Below, one piece after another: positions 7,842 to 16,274 of a DNA stretch of 49,093 bases. Source of the stretch: a virus; the IMG/VR virus record IMGVR_UViG_3300027503_000759, positions 1-49,093 of that record. One strand, given 5' to 3'. Position 1 is the stretch's first letter. Each line of letters begins with the position of its first letter. The notes below the pieces were generated by a model, which searched no databases, had not been told where the DNA came from, and saw only the letters and a list, made by a program, of their open reading frames with translations. The position numbers and the translations under genes were made by a program.

Positions 7842-9767
7842 ATGAGTTGGGTTCCGCTGCATTGTCACAGCATGTATAGCTTGCTTGATGGGCTTAGCAA
7901 GCCTGATGCTATTGCTAGCAGATGTGAGAAGTTGGGCTACAAGGCTTGTGCGATTACTGATCATGGCACGCTTTCCGGCGTCGCCGCTTTTTCCAAGGCC
8001 CTTCGCAAGAAAAATATCAAGCCGATCCTTGGGTCGGAATTTTATCTTTGTTCTGGACCCGCACACGACAAGCGCCCCGAGAATGGATCGCTGTCGCACC
8101 TGTGTGTGTTGGCAAAGGGCGAGGAGGGATGGAAGAGACTCGTTCAAGCCTCGAGCGACTCGAACGACCCCAATCATTTTTACCGCAAGCCTAGGCTGGA
8201 CTTGGAGTTGCTGGCAAAACATGCGGACGGCAAGTTCATCGTTTTTTCTGGACATCCTGGTAGCGACCTCTGCAATGCCTTGTTTGAAAATCCCAAAGCT
8301 GCGTATGGCTGCCAGACATATGAGCAGGCCAGGGCAATGGTGCCTTCCGACTGGGAAAAGCGCCTTCTCGCAGTTACAAATCGATACAGGAATCTGTTCG
8401 GGGACAAAAATTTTTGGATTGAGATCCAAGCTGTCGATCAGGACAACCTTCCGGCCGCTGCCGTGACGGTCAAGGCATTGCGTCATTTTGCCAAGAAATA
8501 CAACATTAAAACGCTAGCTACTCCAGACGCCCACTATCCAGCCAGCGAAGATGCTGCGGATCAAAGAGTTCTGCTTTGTTCTGCTATGCAAACAACTCTT
8601 CCTACGATACACTCAGCATTATCCAAGCAAGAAGATGTTTCTCTTGGTGGTTTCTTCAGGTCTAATCGCTATCATATTCCAGATTTTGATGAGGTGAAAG
8701 GCCTGCACACGCCTCAGGAAATTGATGCGTCTCTGGAGATCAGCGATTTATGCGGGGATTATGACATCCTTTCCAAACCTCAGCTGCCTGAGTTTGCCTG
8801 CCCCAACGGCATGAGTGCCGACGAGTATGTGCGTCAGCTTTGTCGTGAAGGCTGGAAAAAGAAATTGAAGCACGCTGCTCAGGGCACGCCTGAATTTGTC
8901 GCCTACGGCGATCGGGTCAAGAAAGAGCTTGGGGTTATCACCGAGGCTGGGTTGTCTGCCTACTTCCTGATCGTGTCTGAATATTGCGATTGGGCGAGGA
9001 GCCAGGGGTGGTTGGTTGGCAAAGGACGCGGTTCTGGTGCCGGATGTCTGGTCAGCTACCTGCTCGGCATCACCAATGTTGACCCCGTCAAATACAACCT
9101 GCTGTTTGAGCGTTTTTACAACGCAGGTCGCAACCAGCCTGGTCGCGTGAGCCTGCCGGATATTGATTGCGACTTCCCCATCTCGCACCGCGATGAAGTT
9201 GTGCAACACATGCGCGACCGCTACGGCGAGGATCGTGTTGCCCAGATGGTCACTTTTTCTAGACTACAGGGGCGTGCTGCCATCAAGGATGTTTTAAGGG
9301 CGCATGAAAAGGGGACTTTCGATGAAATCAACAAGATTACCGACCATATTCCTGACGAGGCAGCCATCTCTGATGAACTTCAGGAAATGCGCGAGGAGAC
9401 AGGCGAAGCATCAATCTTGATGTGGGCCTTGGAGAACAACGCCAAGGAACTAGCTCCCTGGTGTCGCATCGGAGACAGCGGTCAACTGGAAGGGCCTCTG
9501 GCCGTAGAGTTTGCCCAAGCTATCCGTCTTGAAGGAACTAAGCGAAATCAATCAAAACATGCGGCTGGCGTGGTGATTGCGCCTAGATCGTTGGCCGACT
9601 GCTGTCCTATGGTATTTGACAAGTCTACGAACCGTCGCATCTGCGGTGTGGAAATGTCCGACTTGGAAGCCATGGGCTTTGTCAAGTTTGACATCTTGGG
9701 GGTCGCAGCCCTCGACAAGATGCAAGGTGCTATTTCTTTGCTGAAGGGGGGGTCTGTCCGTGTTTGA
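7842..9767 (+). CDS. DNA polymerase III alpha subunit (C family), N-terminal half: PHP and palm domains
   Basis: 641 residues from ATG 7842, placed just after a G-rich ribosome site; an upstream TTG would add eleven residues with no homology. The PHP domain is recognisable by LHCHSMYSLLDG (H-x-H, residues 7-9), AITDHGTLSG and LGSEFYL. The polymerase core has GKGRGSGAGCLVSYLLG (about 393-410) and LPDIDCDF (about 438-445), which holds the first two catalytic aspartates. The third is in FVKFDILG (about 613-620). The protein stops about 25 residues later, exactly where DnaE passes into the fingers. It therefore has all three catalytic aspartates but needs the partner at 10703 for fingers and OB domains. 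No intein sequence is seen at the end. Confidence 0.92.
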   Translation: MSWVPLHCHSMYSLLDGLSKPDAIASRCEKLGYKACAITDHGTLSGVAAFSKALRKKNIKPILGSEFYLCSGPAHDKRPENGSLSHLCVLAKGEEGWKRLVQASSDSNDPNHFYRKPRLDLELLAKHADGKFIVFSGHPGSDLCNALFENPKAAYGCQTYEQARAMVPSDWEKRLLAVTNRYRNLFGDKNFWIEIQAVDQDNLPAAAVTVKALRHFAKKYNIKTLATPDAHYPASEDAADQRVLLCSAMQTTLPTIHSALSKQEDVSLGGFFRSNRYHIPDFDEVKGLHTPQEIDASLEISDLCGDYDILSKPQLPEFACPNGMSADEYVRQLCREGWKKKLKHAAQGTPEFVAYGDRVKKELGVITEAGLSAYFLIVSEYCDWARSQGWLVGKGRGSGAGCLVSYLLGITNVDPVKYNLLFERFYNAGRNQPGRVSLPDIDCDFPISHRDEVVQHMRDRYGEDRVAQMVTFSRLQGRAAIKDVLRAHEKGTFDEINKITDHIPDEAAISDELQEMREETGEASILMWALENNAKELAPWCRIGDSGQLEGPLAVEFAQAIRLEGTKRNQSKHAAGVVIAPRSLADCCPMVFDKSTNRRICGVEMSDLEAMGFVKFDILGVAALDKMQGAISLLKGGSVRV

Positions 9768-10050
9768 TGAAGAATCTGAAGAAGTTGGTCTTTCCAAGCG
9801 CATGGTGGCACACAATCTGGCTTTGTTGGACGCCCTTGCTGAAGCTTCTGAGGCCAAGAAACGCATGGCCGAGGAGATGGGCAATGTCATCAAGGCGATC
9901 CTGATCAAATTCGGGGGGGAGATCACGCTGGATGGCACATTCATCGCCGCTGCTGAATCGCCAACCTGCACATTGAATCACGAGATTCTGTCCAACGGCG
10001 AAGTCCTGCGGTTTTGGGTCGAGGAAGTCGAAGAGGGGGATGACGAATGA
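9760..10050 (+). CDS. Hypothetical small protein between the polymerase halves
   Basis: 96 residues from GTG 9760, with a run of seven G eight bases upstream (9746-9752) as ribosome site. It overlaps the polymerase N-half by eight bases and the exonuclease start by four. The N-terminal half is a probable helix (LALLDALAEASEAKKRMAEE), the rest mixed, with an acidic tail EEVEEGDDE. I do not recognise a family. Its position suggests a small accessory factor of the polymerase-exonuclease complex, but nothing in the sequence proves that. Confidence 0.7.
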   Translation: MFDEESEEVGLSKRMVAHNLALLDALAEASEAKKRMAEEMGNVIKAILIKFGGEITLDGTFIAAAESPTCTLNHEILSNGEVLRFWVEEVEEGDDE

Positions 10051-10703
10051 CCACCAACATCATTATTTGTTTTGACTTTGAGACGGGCGGTTTGGACATC
10101 AGAACCACCGAGCCAATCGAAATCGCTGCGGTCGCCATCAACCCCAGGACTCTGTCGGTAGTGCCGGATGGCACATTCTACAGCCTGTGCAAGCCGACCG
10201 ATTTCTCCCTCCTGCAAGACCAGGCTCTGGCCGTCAACGGCAAGACGCGTGACCAGCTGAGGGCTGCGCCTGAGCAGGAAGCGGTCTGGCGTTCTTTCTG
10301 TTCTTTCATCAAGCGGTTCAATCCCAAGGGGAACAGCTTCACGACGGCGCCCATTGCCGCCGGGAAAAACATCCGCGCTTTTGACCTGCCGATTTTCAAT
10401 CGTCTTTGCGCCAAGTACGGCTTTGCCGACAAGAACGGGGATCAAAACCTGTTCCATCGCCGGAAGGTCTATGACTTGGAGGATCTGCTGGAGTTCTGGT
10501 TTCATGACTCCGAAGAGCTTCCCGATCGCAAGATGGACACCTTGCGCGGATATTTTGGGATGAGCCGGGACGGGGCGCATTCGGCCATGGTGGACACGAA
10601 ACAGACGGCAGAATTGATCGTCCGCTTTTTGAAAGTGCATCGGTATTATGCCGCCAAAATCCCGTTCCGTGGAGCTTGCGCCAAGAACCCGGTGATCATC
10701 TGA
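10047..10703 (+). CDS. DnaQ-like 3'-5' exonuclease (proofreading subunit)
   Basis: 218 residues, ATGA overlap. DEDDh exonuclease motifs are in order: FDFETGG (Asp10 and Glu12), KNIRAFDLPIF (Asp, about 112) and GAHSAMVDTKQTAEL (His about 175 and Asp about 180). This is the domain plan of epsilon subunits and RNase T-type enzymes, and the length is close to E. coli DnaQ (about 243). Lying between the two polymerase genes, it most likely proofreads for that polymerase. Its stop overlaps the C-half start by one base, which implies translational coupling and balanced synthesis of the three parts. Confidence 0.88.
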   Translation: MTTNIIICFDFETGGLDIRTTEPIEIAAVAINPRTLSVVPDGTFYSLCKPTDFSLLQDQALAVNGKTRDQLRAAPEQEAVWRSFCSFIKRFNPKGNSFTTAPIAAGKNIRAFDLPIFNRLCAKYGFADKNGDQNLFHRRKVYDLEDLLEFWFHDSEELPDRKMDTLRGYFGMSRDGAHSAMVDTKQTAELIVRFLKVHRYYAAKIPFRGACAKNPVII

Positions 10704-12334
10704 TGGCCGAGTATCACATGTCCTGTGGTTGTTCCTGGCCGATAGTCGGGGATTCGCCACGCCAAGGCGCTCTTCCCCTGCTTGATGTCGATGTGTCCAA
10801 GCTGCCGGATTGTCATCTGGCCTGGGACATCATGTCGATTGGCAATACCAAGGGTGTCTTCCAGCTGGAAAGCCGGCTGGGGGCAACCTGGGCCAAAAAG
10901 CTCAGGCCCAGGAATGACGAGCACCTTTCGGCTTTGGGCGCTTTGTTGCGCCCGGGCTGTTTGGCCGCCAAAGACGAGAACGGCATCAGCCTGACCGAAC
11001 ACTACTGCCGTCGCGTCAACAAAGAAGAGCCTGCTGACTCGTTCGACCCCGCCCTAGACGAAATACTCGGGCCGACTGAGCAGATTTTGGTTTATCAAGA
11101 ACAAGCCATGCAGATTGGAGCAAAGTTTGCTGGCTTCGATCTTAAAAATGTCGACAGGCTACGCAAGGCCATCGGCAAGAAGGATCAGAAGGAAATGGCC
11201 GAGGTCAAGCGGCTTTTCCTTGAGGGGGCAGAAAAGGTCAAGGTCGTTTCCATGGATGTGGCCGAGACCGTTTGGGGCTGGATCGAGAAGGCTGGACGGT
11301 ACTCTTTCAACAAGTCCCACAGCATGAGCTACGGGCTGACTGGGTACGACACCGCCTATCTCAAGTCCCACTTCCCGGTGCAGTTCTATACCTCGTGGCT
11401 GGCCTACGCCGAAGACAAGGTTGATCCGGATCAGGAAGTCATGGAGTTGGTCGAGGATGCCCGCAGGGCCGGGATCACCGTGTTTCCGCCCGATGTCCGC
11501 CACAAACAGATGATTTTCTGGACAGATGGCGTCGATATCTTTTTCGGGCTGTCAAACATCAAGGGGTTGGGACAGTCCAATCTACACAAGCTGTTTGAGA
11601 TTATGGAAAAAGCCGAGAAGGATTTGGGCAAGAAATCCACCGAATTCACTTGGGTCGAATGGCTTGTGCATGTTGCCGCAGAAACACCTTCGGTGAATCA
11701 CAAGCTGATCATGGCGGGCGCCCTGGATTGGGCGGGACGCAAGCGGCAACGAATGCTGGCCGAGATCGATGTTGTCGCCTCGCTCACCAAGAAGGAGCAG
11801 GCCTGGATTCTGAAGAACTGCAATGGAGACGAGCCGTTTGTCGATGTGCTTCGACGGTTGGCCAAACCGAAGAAGGAAGGCGGTGGTGTGGCCAATGTGA
11901 AACGCGGGTCTCTGGTGAATGGCCAGGCGACCCTTCTGGAGAATCCACCCACCCCGTTGAGCGACCATCCGGCTTGGATGGCTTGGGCAGAAGAGCAGGT
12001 CTTTGGGTTCGCCCTGACCTGTTCTCGCGTTGACGGTTGCGATCTGGGTGACGCAAACACGACCTGCGGCGAATTCTTGGCTGGAAAGACTGGATTTCTT
12101 CTCCTTGGCGTTGAGGTGAGAGGGGTCAGGTCGTTTAAGACAAAGAAAGGGACCATGATGGCTTTCCTTTCTCTATCGGATTCGTCCGGGATGCTGGACG
12201 ATGTGGTGTGTTTCTCTGAGCCTTGGGAGGAGTACAAGCATCTCCTGTCTGAGGGGAACACGGTTTTGGTGCAGGGCGAACGAGACCCCAAGAAAGGTTC
12301 GTTGGTCGTGCGCAAGGTTTTTCAGATGTCATGA
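10703..12334 (+). CDS. DNA polymerase III alpha subunit (C family), C-terminal half: fingers to OB fold
   Basis: 543 residues from ATG 10703, overlapping the exonuclease stop (TGATG). An upstream in-frame ATG at 10676 would overlap more. A short N-terminal segment with MSCGCSWPI has no counterpart in ordinary DnaE. It is followed by the DnaE fingers motif GVFQLESRLG (about 51-60), ILVYQEQAMQIG (about 126), SFNKSHSMSYGLTGYDTAYL (about 200-220) and an OB-fold region near 467-541. With the N-half the total is 1,184 residues, close to a whole DnaE. The site used by cyanobacterial split DnaE inteins (before FNKSH) is intact and intein-free. The half-proteins must associate non-covalently. Confidence 0.92.
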   Translation: MAEYHMSCGCSWPIVGDSPRQGALPLLDVDVSKLPDCHLAWDIMSIGNTKGVFQLESRLGATWAKKLRPRNDEHLSALGALLRPGCLAAKDENGISLTEHYCRRVNKEEPADSFDPALDEILGPTEQILVYQEQAMQIGAKFAGFDLKNVDRLRKAIGKKDQKEMAEVKRLFLEGAEKVKVVSMDVAETVWGWIEKAGRYSFNKSHSMSYGLTGYDTAYLKSHFPVQFYTSWLAYAEDKVDPDQEVMELVEDARRAGITVFPPDVRHKQMIFWTDGVDIFFGLSNIKGLGQSNLHKLFEIMEKAEKDLGKKSTEFTWVEWLVHVAAETPSVNHKLIMAGALDWAGRKRQRMLAEIDVVASLTKKEQAWILKNCNGDEPFVDVLRRLAKPKKEGGGVANVKRGSLVNGQATLLENPPTPLSDHPAWMAWAEEQVFGFALTCSRVDGCDLGDANTTCGEFLAGKTGFLLLGVEVRGVRSFKTKKGTMMAFLSLSDSSGMLDDVVCFSEPWEEYKHLLSEGNTVLVQGERDPKKGSLVVRKVFQMS

Positions 12335-12343
12335 GGTGAATTC

Positions 12344-12766
12344 GTGAACAATTGCATTTTCATTGGGAACTTCGTGCGTGACCCCGAGCTTCAGAGCGTG
12401 GGGGCTGAACACCGCGTGGCAAAATTTGCCATCGCTGTCAACGGTGGCCGCAAGAACCGCAACGGAGAGGAGGAGGTCGCATTCATTGAGTGCGAAGCCT
12501 GGGACAAATCCGCTGACACCATCAGCAAGTACATGAAGAAGGGGTCGAAGATCGCCATCCAGGCGACCGCACGCACCGACACCTGGACTGACAAGTCGAG
12601 TGGCACCAAGCGTTCGACCTTGCGTTTTCGGGTGAACAACTTCACCTTCCTGGGAGCCAAGAACACCGAAGCCAGATCGGATAAGGCCGTAGCAGCCGGG
12701 GTGGGTGCCGAGGACGAGGGTGTCGGTTTTGCCAGTGGTGCTGACGGCGAAGAAATCCCCTTCTGA
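12344..12766 (+). CDS. ssb: Single-stranded DNA-binding protein
   Basis: 140 residues from GTG 12344 with GAGGTG just upstream. NNCIFIGNFVRDPEL at the N-terminus, IECEAWDKSAD in the middle and LRFRVNNFTFLG before residue 110 are bacterial-type SSB OB-fold strands. The tail is acidic and ends EEIPF, matching the interaction tip (DDIPF-like) used to recruit replication partners. It coats single-stranded DNA at the fork and closes the replication gene block. The first sugar-related gene begins eight bases later. Confidence 0.92.
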   Translation: MNNCIFIGNFVRDPELQSVGAEHRVAKFAIAVNGGRKNRNGEEEVAFIECEAWDKSADTISKYMKKGSKIAIQATARTDTWTDKSSGTKRSTLRFRVNNFTFLGAKNTEARSDKAVAAGVGAEDEGVGFASGADGEEIPF

Positions 12767-12774
12767 GAAAAACA

Positions 12775-14376
12775 ATGGCACGCATCCTTCTGGTTGGTGA
12801 GGCGACTTGGTTGCAGACTGGCTATGCCACATACGCAAGCCAGATTGCCCACAAGCTTAAAGCAGCCGGTCATGAGATCGGGGAGTTGGCTTGTTACGGT
12901 GTTCCAAGTGATCCGAGGCGGGCGTCAAGCCCGTGGCCGGCTTTCTTCGTGACCACGAACACGGACAACTATCCGCCTCTGGCCATCAACCAGTCCAATC
13001 CCGCGCTGGGGGCCACGATCTTTGAGGAAACCGTCCTGCGTTTCAAGCCGGATGTTGTTATCTCATTGCGTGACCCCTGGCAGGATGCGTTCATTGCTTA
13101 TTCGCCGCTGCGTTCTTACTATCGCTGGGTGTTCATGCACCCCGTCGACGGCGAACCTCAGGATGACGAATGGATTTCGGTATTGAATCAGGCCGATGCC
13201 GTACTGTGTTATTCGGAATACGGCCTGAATGTCCTGAAGCAGTATCCCGGCCTAAACCTGGCCGGGGTCGCTTCCCCCGGAGCTGAGCCGGATGTATTCT
13301 TCCCGCACTCTCAGCACGAATCCCGCGAGGCTCTGAACATCCCGCAGGATGCCCTGGTCGTGGGCACGGTGATGCGCAACCAGGGGCGCAAGCTGTACCC
13401 CGATCTTTTTGAAAGTTTCAAGAAGTTGCTGGACACGGCACCATCCCACATAGCCGACCGACTTTACCTGTACTGCCACACGGCTTGGCCCGATGTTGGC
13501 TGGGACATGCCCAAGTACCTGCTGCGACACGGTGTTGCCCACAGAACCCTGTTCACATTCGCCTGCAAGAAGTGCGATCGGGCCTCTGCCCTGCTCTGGC
13601 AGATGCCAGCCGGGTACTGTCCGTACTGCGCAAGTGGCGAATTAACCACCCCCGGCGTGGCTTCCGGCCTTCCTAGGTCGTTCATGCGGCCGGTGTATTC
13701 ATCCATGGACGTATTCGTGCAATACTCGGTGTGCGAGGGCTTCGGAATGCCGCAGGTTGAAGCAGCCTGTTGTGGTGTCCCGGTGGTCTCGGTTGACTTC
13801 ACCGCCATGTCTTCTGTGGCCTCGGCTATCGGGGCCGAAACCATCCCAGTCCAACGCGCTTTCCCCGAATTGGAAACCGGACGGATGATGGCTTTGCCGG
13901 ACAACAATGCCTTGGTGTCCGCCCTGACCAACCTCTTCTCGTCGCCGCCCGCATTGCGTCGAGCGATTGGTCAAAAACATAGAGATATGGCTAGTGCTAC
14001 ATTCAGCTATGAAAAAGCAGCTAATGTGTGGCTAAATACAATATCAAGCTTGCAAAAACCAACAAAAAGCTATCAAGATAATAAAAGAATATTGCCTAAT
14101 TTATCTAAACCAGAAGAATATCTATCAAATAAAGAATGGGTTGACAAGGCTTTTGTTTCAGCCCTGGGAATCTCTTCTGCTCAGGCCGGATACCTAGCCC
14201 AAAGGATGCTGCGGGATCTTTCTCGTGGTTATTGTGATACCACTTTTGTCCCCTCTCAATACACAAGTTTTGGCCCGGGTGGCAAGCTGGGAGCTTTCAA
14301 CCGGGAACATGCTTGGGAACAACTGTGTGCCGAACGTCACAGGATTGAGTTTTGGGAGGAAATGCGGGCATCATGA
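12775..14376 (+). CDS. GT-B glycosyltransferase (GT4-like) with an inserted cysteine motif
   Basis: 533 residues, longer than typical GT4 enzymes (about 350-400). It opens with a Rossmann strand RILLVGEATWLQTGYATYA. The donor-binding half has DVFVQYSVCEGFGMPQVEAA (about 312-331), the E-x(7)-E pattern of GT4 enzymes. An insertion holds FACKKCD and YCPYCASG (Cys 264, 267, 282, 285), a probable structural zinc site. Codons from about 13975 to 14160 are clearly AT-rich compared with both sides and encode a linker before a 90-residue C-terminal segment of unknown role. First gene of the sugar cassette; overlaps the next glycosyltransferase by ATGA. Acceptor and donor unknown. Confidence 0.8.
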   Translation: MARILLVGEATWLQTGYATYASQIAHKLKAAGHEIGELACYGVPSDPRRASSPWPAFFVTTNTDNYPPLAINQSNPALGATIFEETVLRFKPDVVISLRDPWQDAFIAYSPLRSYYRWVFMHPVDGEPQDDEWISVLNQADAVLCYSEYGLNVLKQYPGLNLAGVASPGAEPDVFFPHSQHESREALNIPQDALVVGTVMRNQGRKLYPDLFESFKKLLDTAPSHIADRLYLYCHTAWPDVGWDMPKYLLRHGVAHRTLFTFACKKCDRASALLWQMPAGYCPYCASGELTTPGVASGLPRSFMRPVYSSMDVFVQYSVCEGFGMPQVEAACCGVPVVSVDFTAMSSVASAIGAETIPVQRAFPELETGRMMALPDNNALVSALTNLFSSPPALRRAIGQKHRDMASATFSYEKAANVWLNTISSLQKPTKSYQDNKRILPNLSKPEEYLSNKEWVDKAFVSALGISSAQAGYLAQRMLRDLSRGYCDTTFVPSQYTSFGPGGKLGAFNREHAWEQLCAERHRIEFWEEMRAS

Positions 14377-15503
14377 ACGACATCCTCTACATTGGCAATT
14401 TTCATGACGGAACGGGTTATGCCAGGGCCTGTTGCGAGACAGCCATTGCGTTAGAGGAGGCTGGAGCCAGAGTTATTTGTCGGCCAATCACCTTCAACGG
14501 TGCCTCCCACCCCTGCCATGAGAAAATCTACGGGCTGGAAGAACGCGCTATGCCCGCCAGGTTTGATGCGGTCATTCAGCACACCCTGCCGCCCATCATG
14601 AAGTTTGACCGCAGGCTCGGTCTGAATGTGGCCAATTTTTACTACGAGGCTAGCAGGTTCACCAGCGCAGGGTGGGATTTGCACCTGAACATGATGGATG
14701 TGGTTGTCACGACACCAGGAATCTCAACGAAAGCTTGCTCCAACAGTCGGGTGAACAAGCCGACCATCAGCCTGCCCCTACCCAGCGATGTCCATCGCTA
14801 TCTGAAAAAGTATCCGGTTCCGGATTTCATTCGACAGTACGTCAACGAGAAGAAGTTTGTCTTCTACACGATCGGCGAGAATGTCCGACGCAAAAATTTG
14901 GGTGGGTTGATCAAGGCCTATTACAGCGAGTTTCTGCCGACCGAAAATGTCGTGCTCGTCATCAAGACAAACGGCGATCCGCGCCATGTCCAATCGATGA
15001 TGCGCGAGATCGGACAGGGCATGAAACTGCCTTATCTTCCAGAAATAGTCGTGATCACGGAACGGTTGACAGAAGATCAGCTGATGGGTCTTCATGCTCA
15101 CGGATCATGTTTTGTCCAGGCCTCTTGTGGTGAAGCCTGGTCTTATCCGGCCTTTGACGCAATGGCGATGGGCAGGACTCCGGTTGTGCCAGACACCGGA
15201 ACCTATCGCTCCTATATCTCGGATGAGACCGGCTATCTCGTTCCCGTCTACGACGAGCCATGCTCGGGCGGTCAGGACGAGTCAGCCGAGCTTTACCGTG
15301 GCGACGAACAATGGGAGGTTCCTTTTACCAAGGATCTGTCCCATGCGATGCGAAGGGCTTACAGGGAGGATGACCAGCGTCAAGCGAAAGCTTCGCTCGG
15401 TCTGGAAGTGGCGTACCAATTCATCCCCCTGAAGGTCGGCAAGACCTTCCTGGAGGCTCTTGACCATGCGACGCAAAAACAAGCTGTGGACCGATTTTCT
15501 TGA
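14373..15503 (+). CDS. GT-B glycosyltransferase (GT4-like)
   Basis: 376 residues starting at the ATG that overlaps the previous stop. It starts ILYIGNFHDGTGYARACCET, the usual acceptor-domain first strand and glycine loop. The second domain shows VFYTIGENVRRKNLGGLIKA (about 167-186) and ASCGEAWSYPAFDAMAMG (about 250-267), where Glu residues and a Pro/Gly turn bind the nucleotide sugar in GT4 enzymes. It is similar in plan to the preceding enzyme but without the cysteine insertion. Together they may add successive sugars. The end overlaps phoH by 38 bases. Confidence 0.82.
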   Translation: MNDILYIGNFHDGTGYARACCETAIALEEAGARVICRPITFNGASHPCHEKIYGLEERAMPARFDAVIQHTLPPIMKFDRRLGLNVANFYYEASRFTSAGWDLHLNMMDVVVTTPGISTKACSNSRVNKPTISLPLPSDVHRYLKKYPVPDFIRQYVNEKKFVFYTIGENVRRKNLGGLIKAYYSEFLPTENVVLVIKTNGDPRHVQSMMREIGQGMKLPYLPEIVVITERLTEDQLMGLHAHGSCFVQASCGEAWSYPAFDAMAMGRTPVVPDTGTYRSYISDETGYLVPVYDEPCSGGQDESAELYRGDEQWEVPFTKDLSHAMRRAYREDDQRQAKASLGLEVAYQFIPLKVGKTFLEALDHATQKQAVDRFS

Positions 15504-16209
15504 AGATGATAATGACCCAGAACTGATTCCGTGGCAACAAGTTAGGGACGCCGATGTTGAAAAACGGTTTGATGCTAAGAAGCCTGTTAAGAAGATCAAG
15601 GCCAGGACGCCCAACCAACAGAACTACATCAACAATATTGAGGCCTGCACTCTGACTATCTGCACTGGCCCGGCTGGTTGCGGTAAAACCTACATCCCCT
15701 GCGGTCTCGCCGCCAACTGGCTCCACGAGAACAAGATCGAAAAGGTCATTCTGACCCGACCCATCGTTGAGTGCGGTCAAAGGCTGGGCGCCCTGCCTGG
15801 CACTTTGGGTGAAAAGACCGACCCTTTCATGGCCCCCATGTTTGATGCCTTCGGGGATTTTCTCGACCCGGGATTCCTCAAGCACTGCCGGAACAAGGAG
15901 ACCATTGAGGTGGTCCCCCTGGAAACGATGCGCGGTCGAACATTCCACAACTCGGTGATCATTCTGGACGAGGCCCAGAATGTGACCCGTCGCCAGATGA
16001 AAATGTTTCTCACCCGTTTTGGTGAGAATTCCAAGGTCATCGTTTGCGGAGACGTTACCCAGACAGACTTGCCCCACTCTGAAGGCAATCCGCTCATCTG
16101 GGTGTGGGAAAAGTTAGGTCATCCTGACATCGCCAAGGTCACTCTGGGGCCAGAAGATGTTCAGCGCCATGGCTTAATTCGCCATATCCTTGAGCGTTTG
16201 GGAGACTGA
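15466..16209 (+). CDS. phoH: PhoH-family ATPase
   Basis: 247 residues. I chose ATG 15466 because TGGAGG ends nine bases upstream; a TTG at 15460 is too close to it. Walker A is GPAGCGKTYI (about 68-77) and Walker B is VIILDEAQNVT (about 164-174); VILTRPIVECGQRLGALPG is typical PhoH sequence. PhoH proteins are cytoplasmic P-loop ATPases, often carried by phages, with proposed roles in RNA metabolism or phosphate stress. Its place between glycosyltransferase genes is unusual and gives no clear functional link. Confidence 0.9.
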   Translation: MRRKNKLWTDFLEDDNDPELIPWQQVRDADVEKRFDAKKPVKKIKARTPNQQNYINNIEACTLTICTGPAGCGKTYIPCGLAANWLHENKIEKVILTRPIVECGQRLGALPGTLGEKTDPFMAPMFDAFGDFLDPGFLKHCRNKETIEVVPLETMRGRTFHNSVIILDEAQNVTRRQMKMFLTRFGENSKVIVCGDVTQTDLPHSEGNPLIWVWEKLGHPDIAKVTLGPEDVQRHGLIRHILERLGD

Positions 16210-16240
16210 CCCCTGTGCGGCATGGGTAAGATCGTTAGCG

Positions 16241-16257
16241 ACGGCCATCCGGGCCGT
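16241..16257 (+). terminator. Short hairpin between phoH and the next glycosyltransferase; weak terminator or mRNA processing element
   Basis: The 65-base gap contains a perfect 6-bp stem ACGGCC/GGCCGT with a 5-base loop, followed by only three T. This is too weak for confident intrinsic termination but is the only structured element in the gap. It could attenuate transcription or stabilise the upstream mRNA 3' end. Confidence 0.35.
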
Positions 16258-16274
16258 TTCAACGGGTCTTATCC

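Noticed and set aside
9700-10760. Split intein joining the two polymerase halves
   Set aside because: Neither end has intein blocks (no CLS/CLA start after the N-half and no His-Asn before the C-half). The canonical DnaE split-intein site near FNKSH is uninterrupted.
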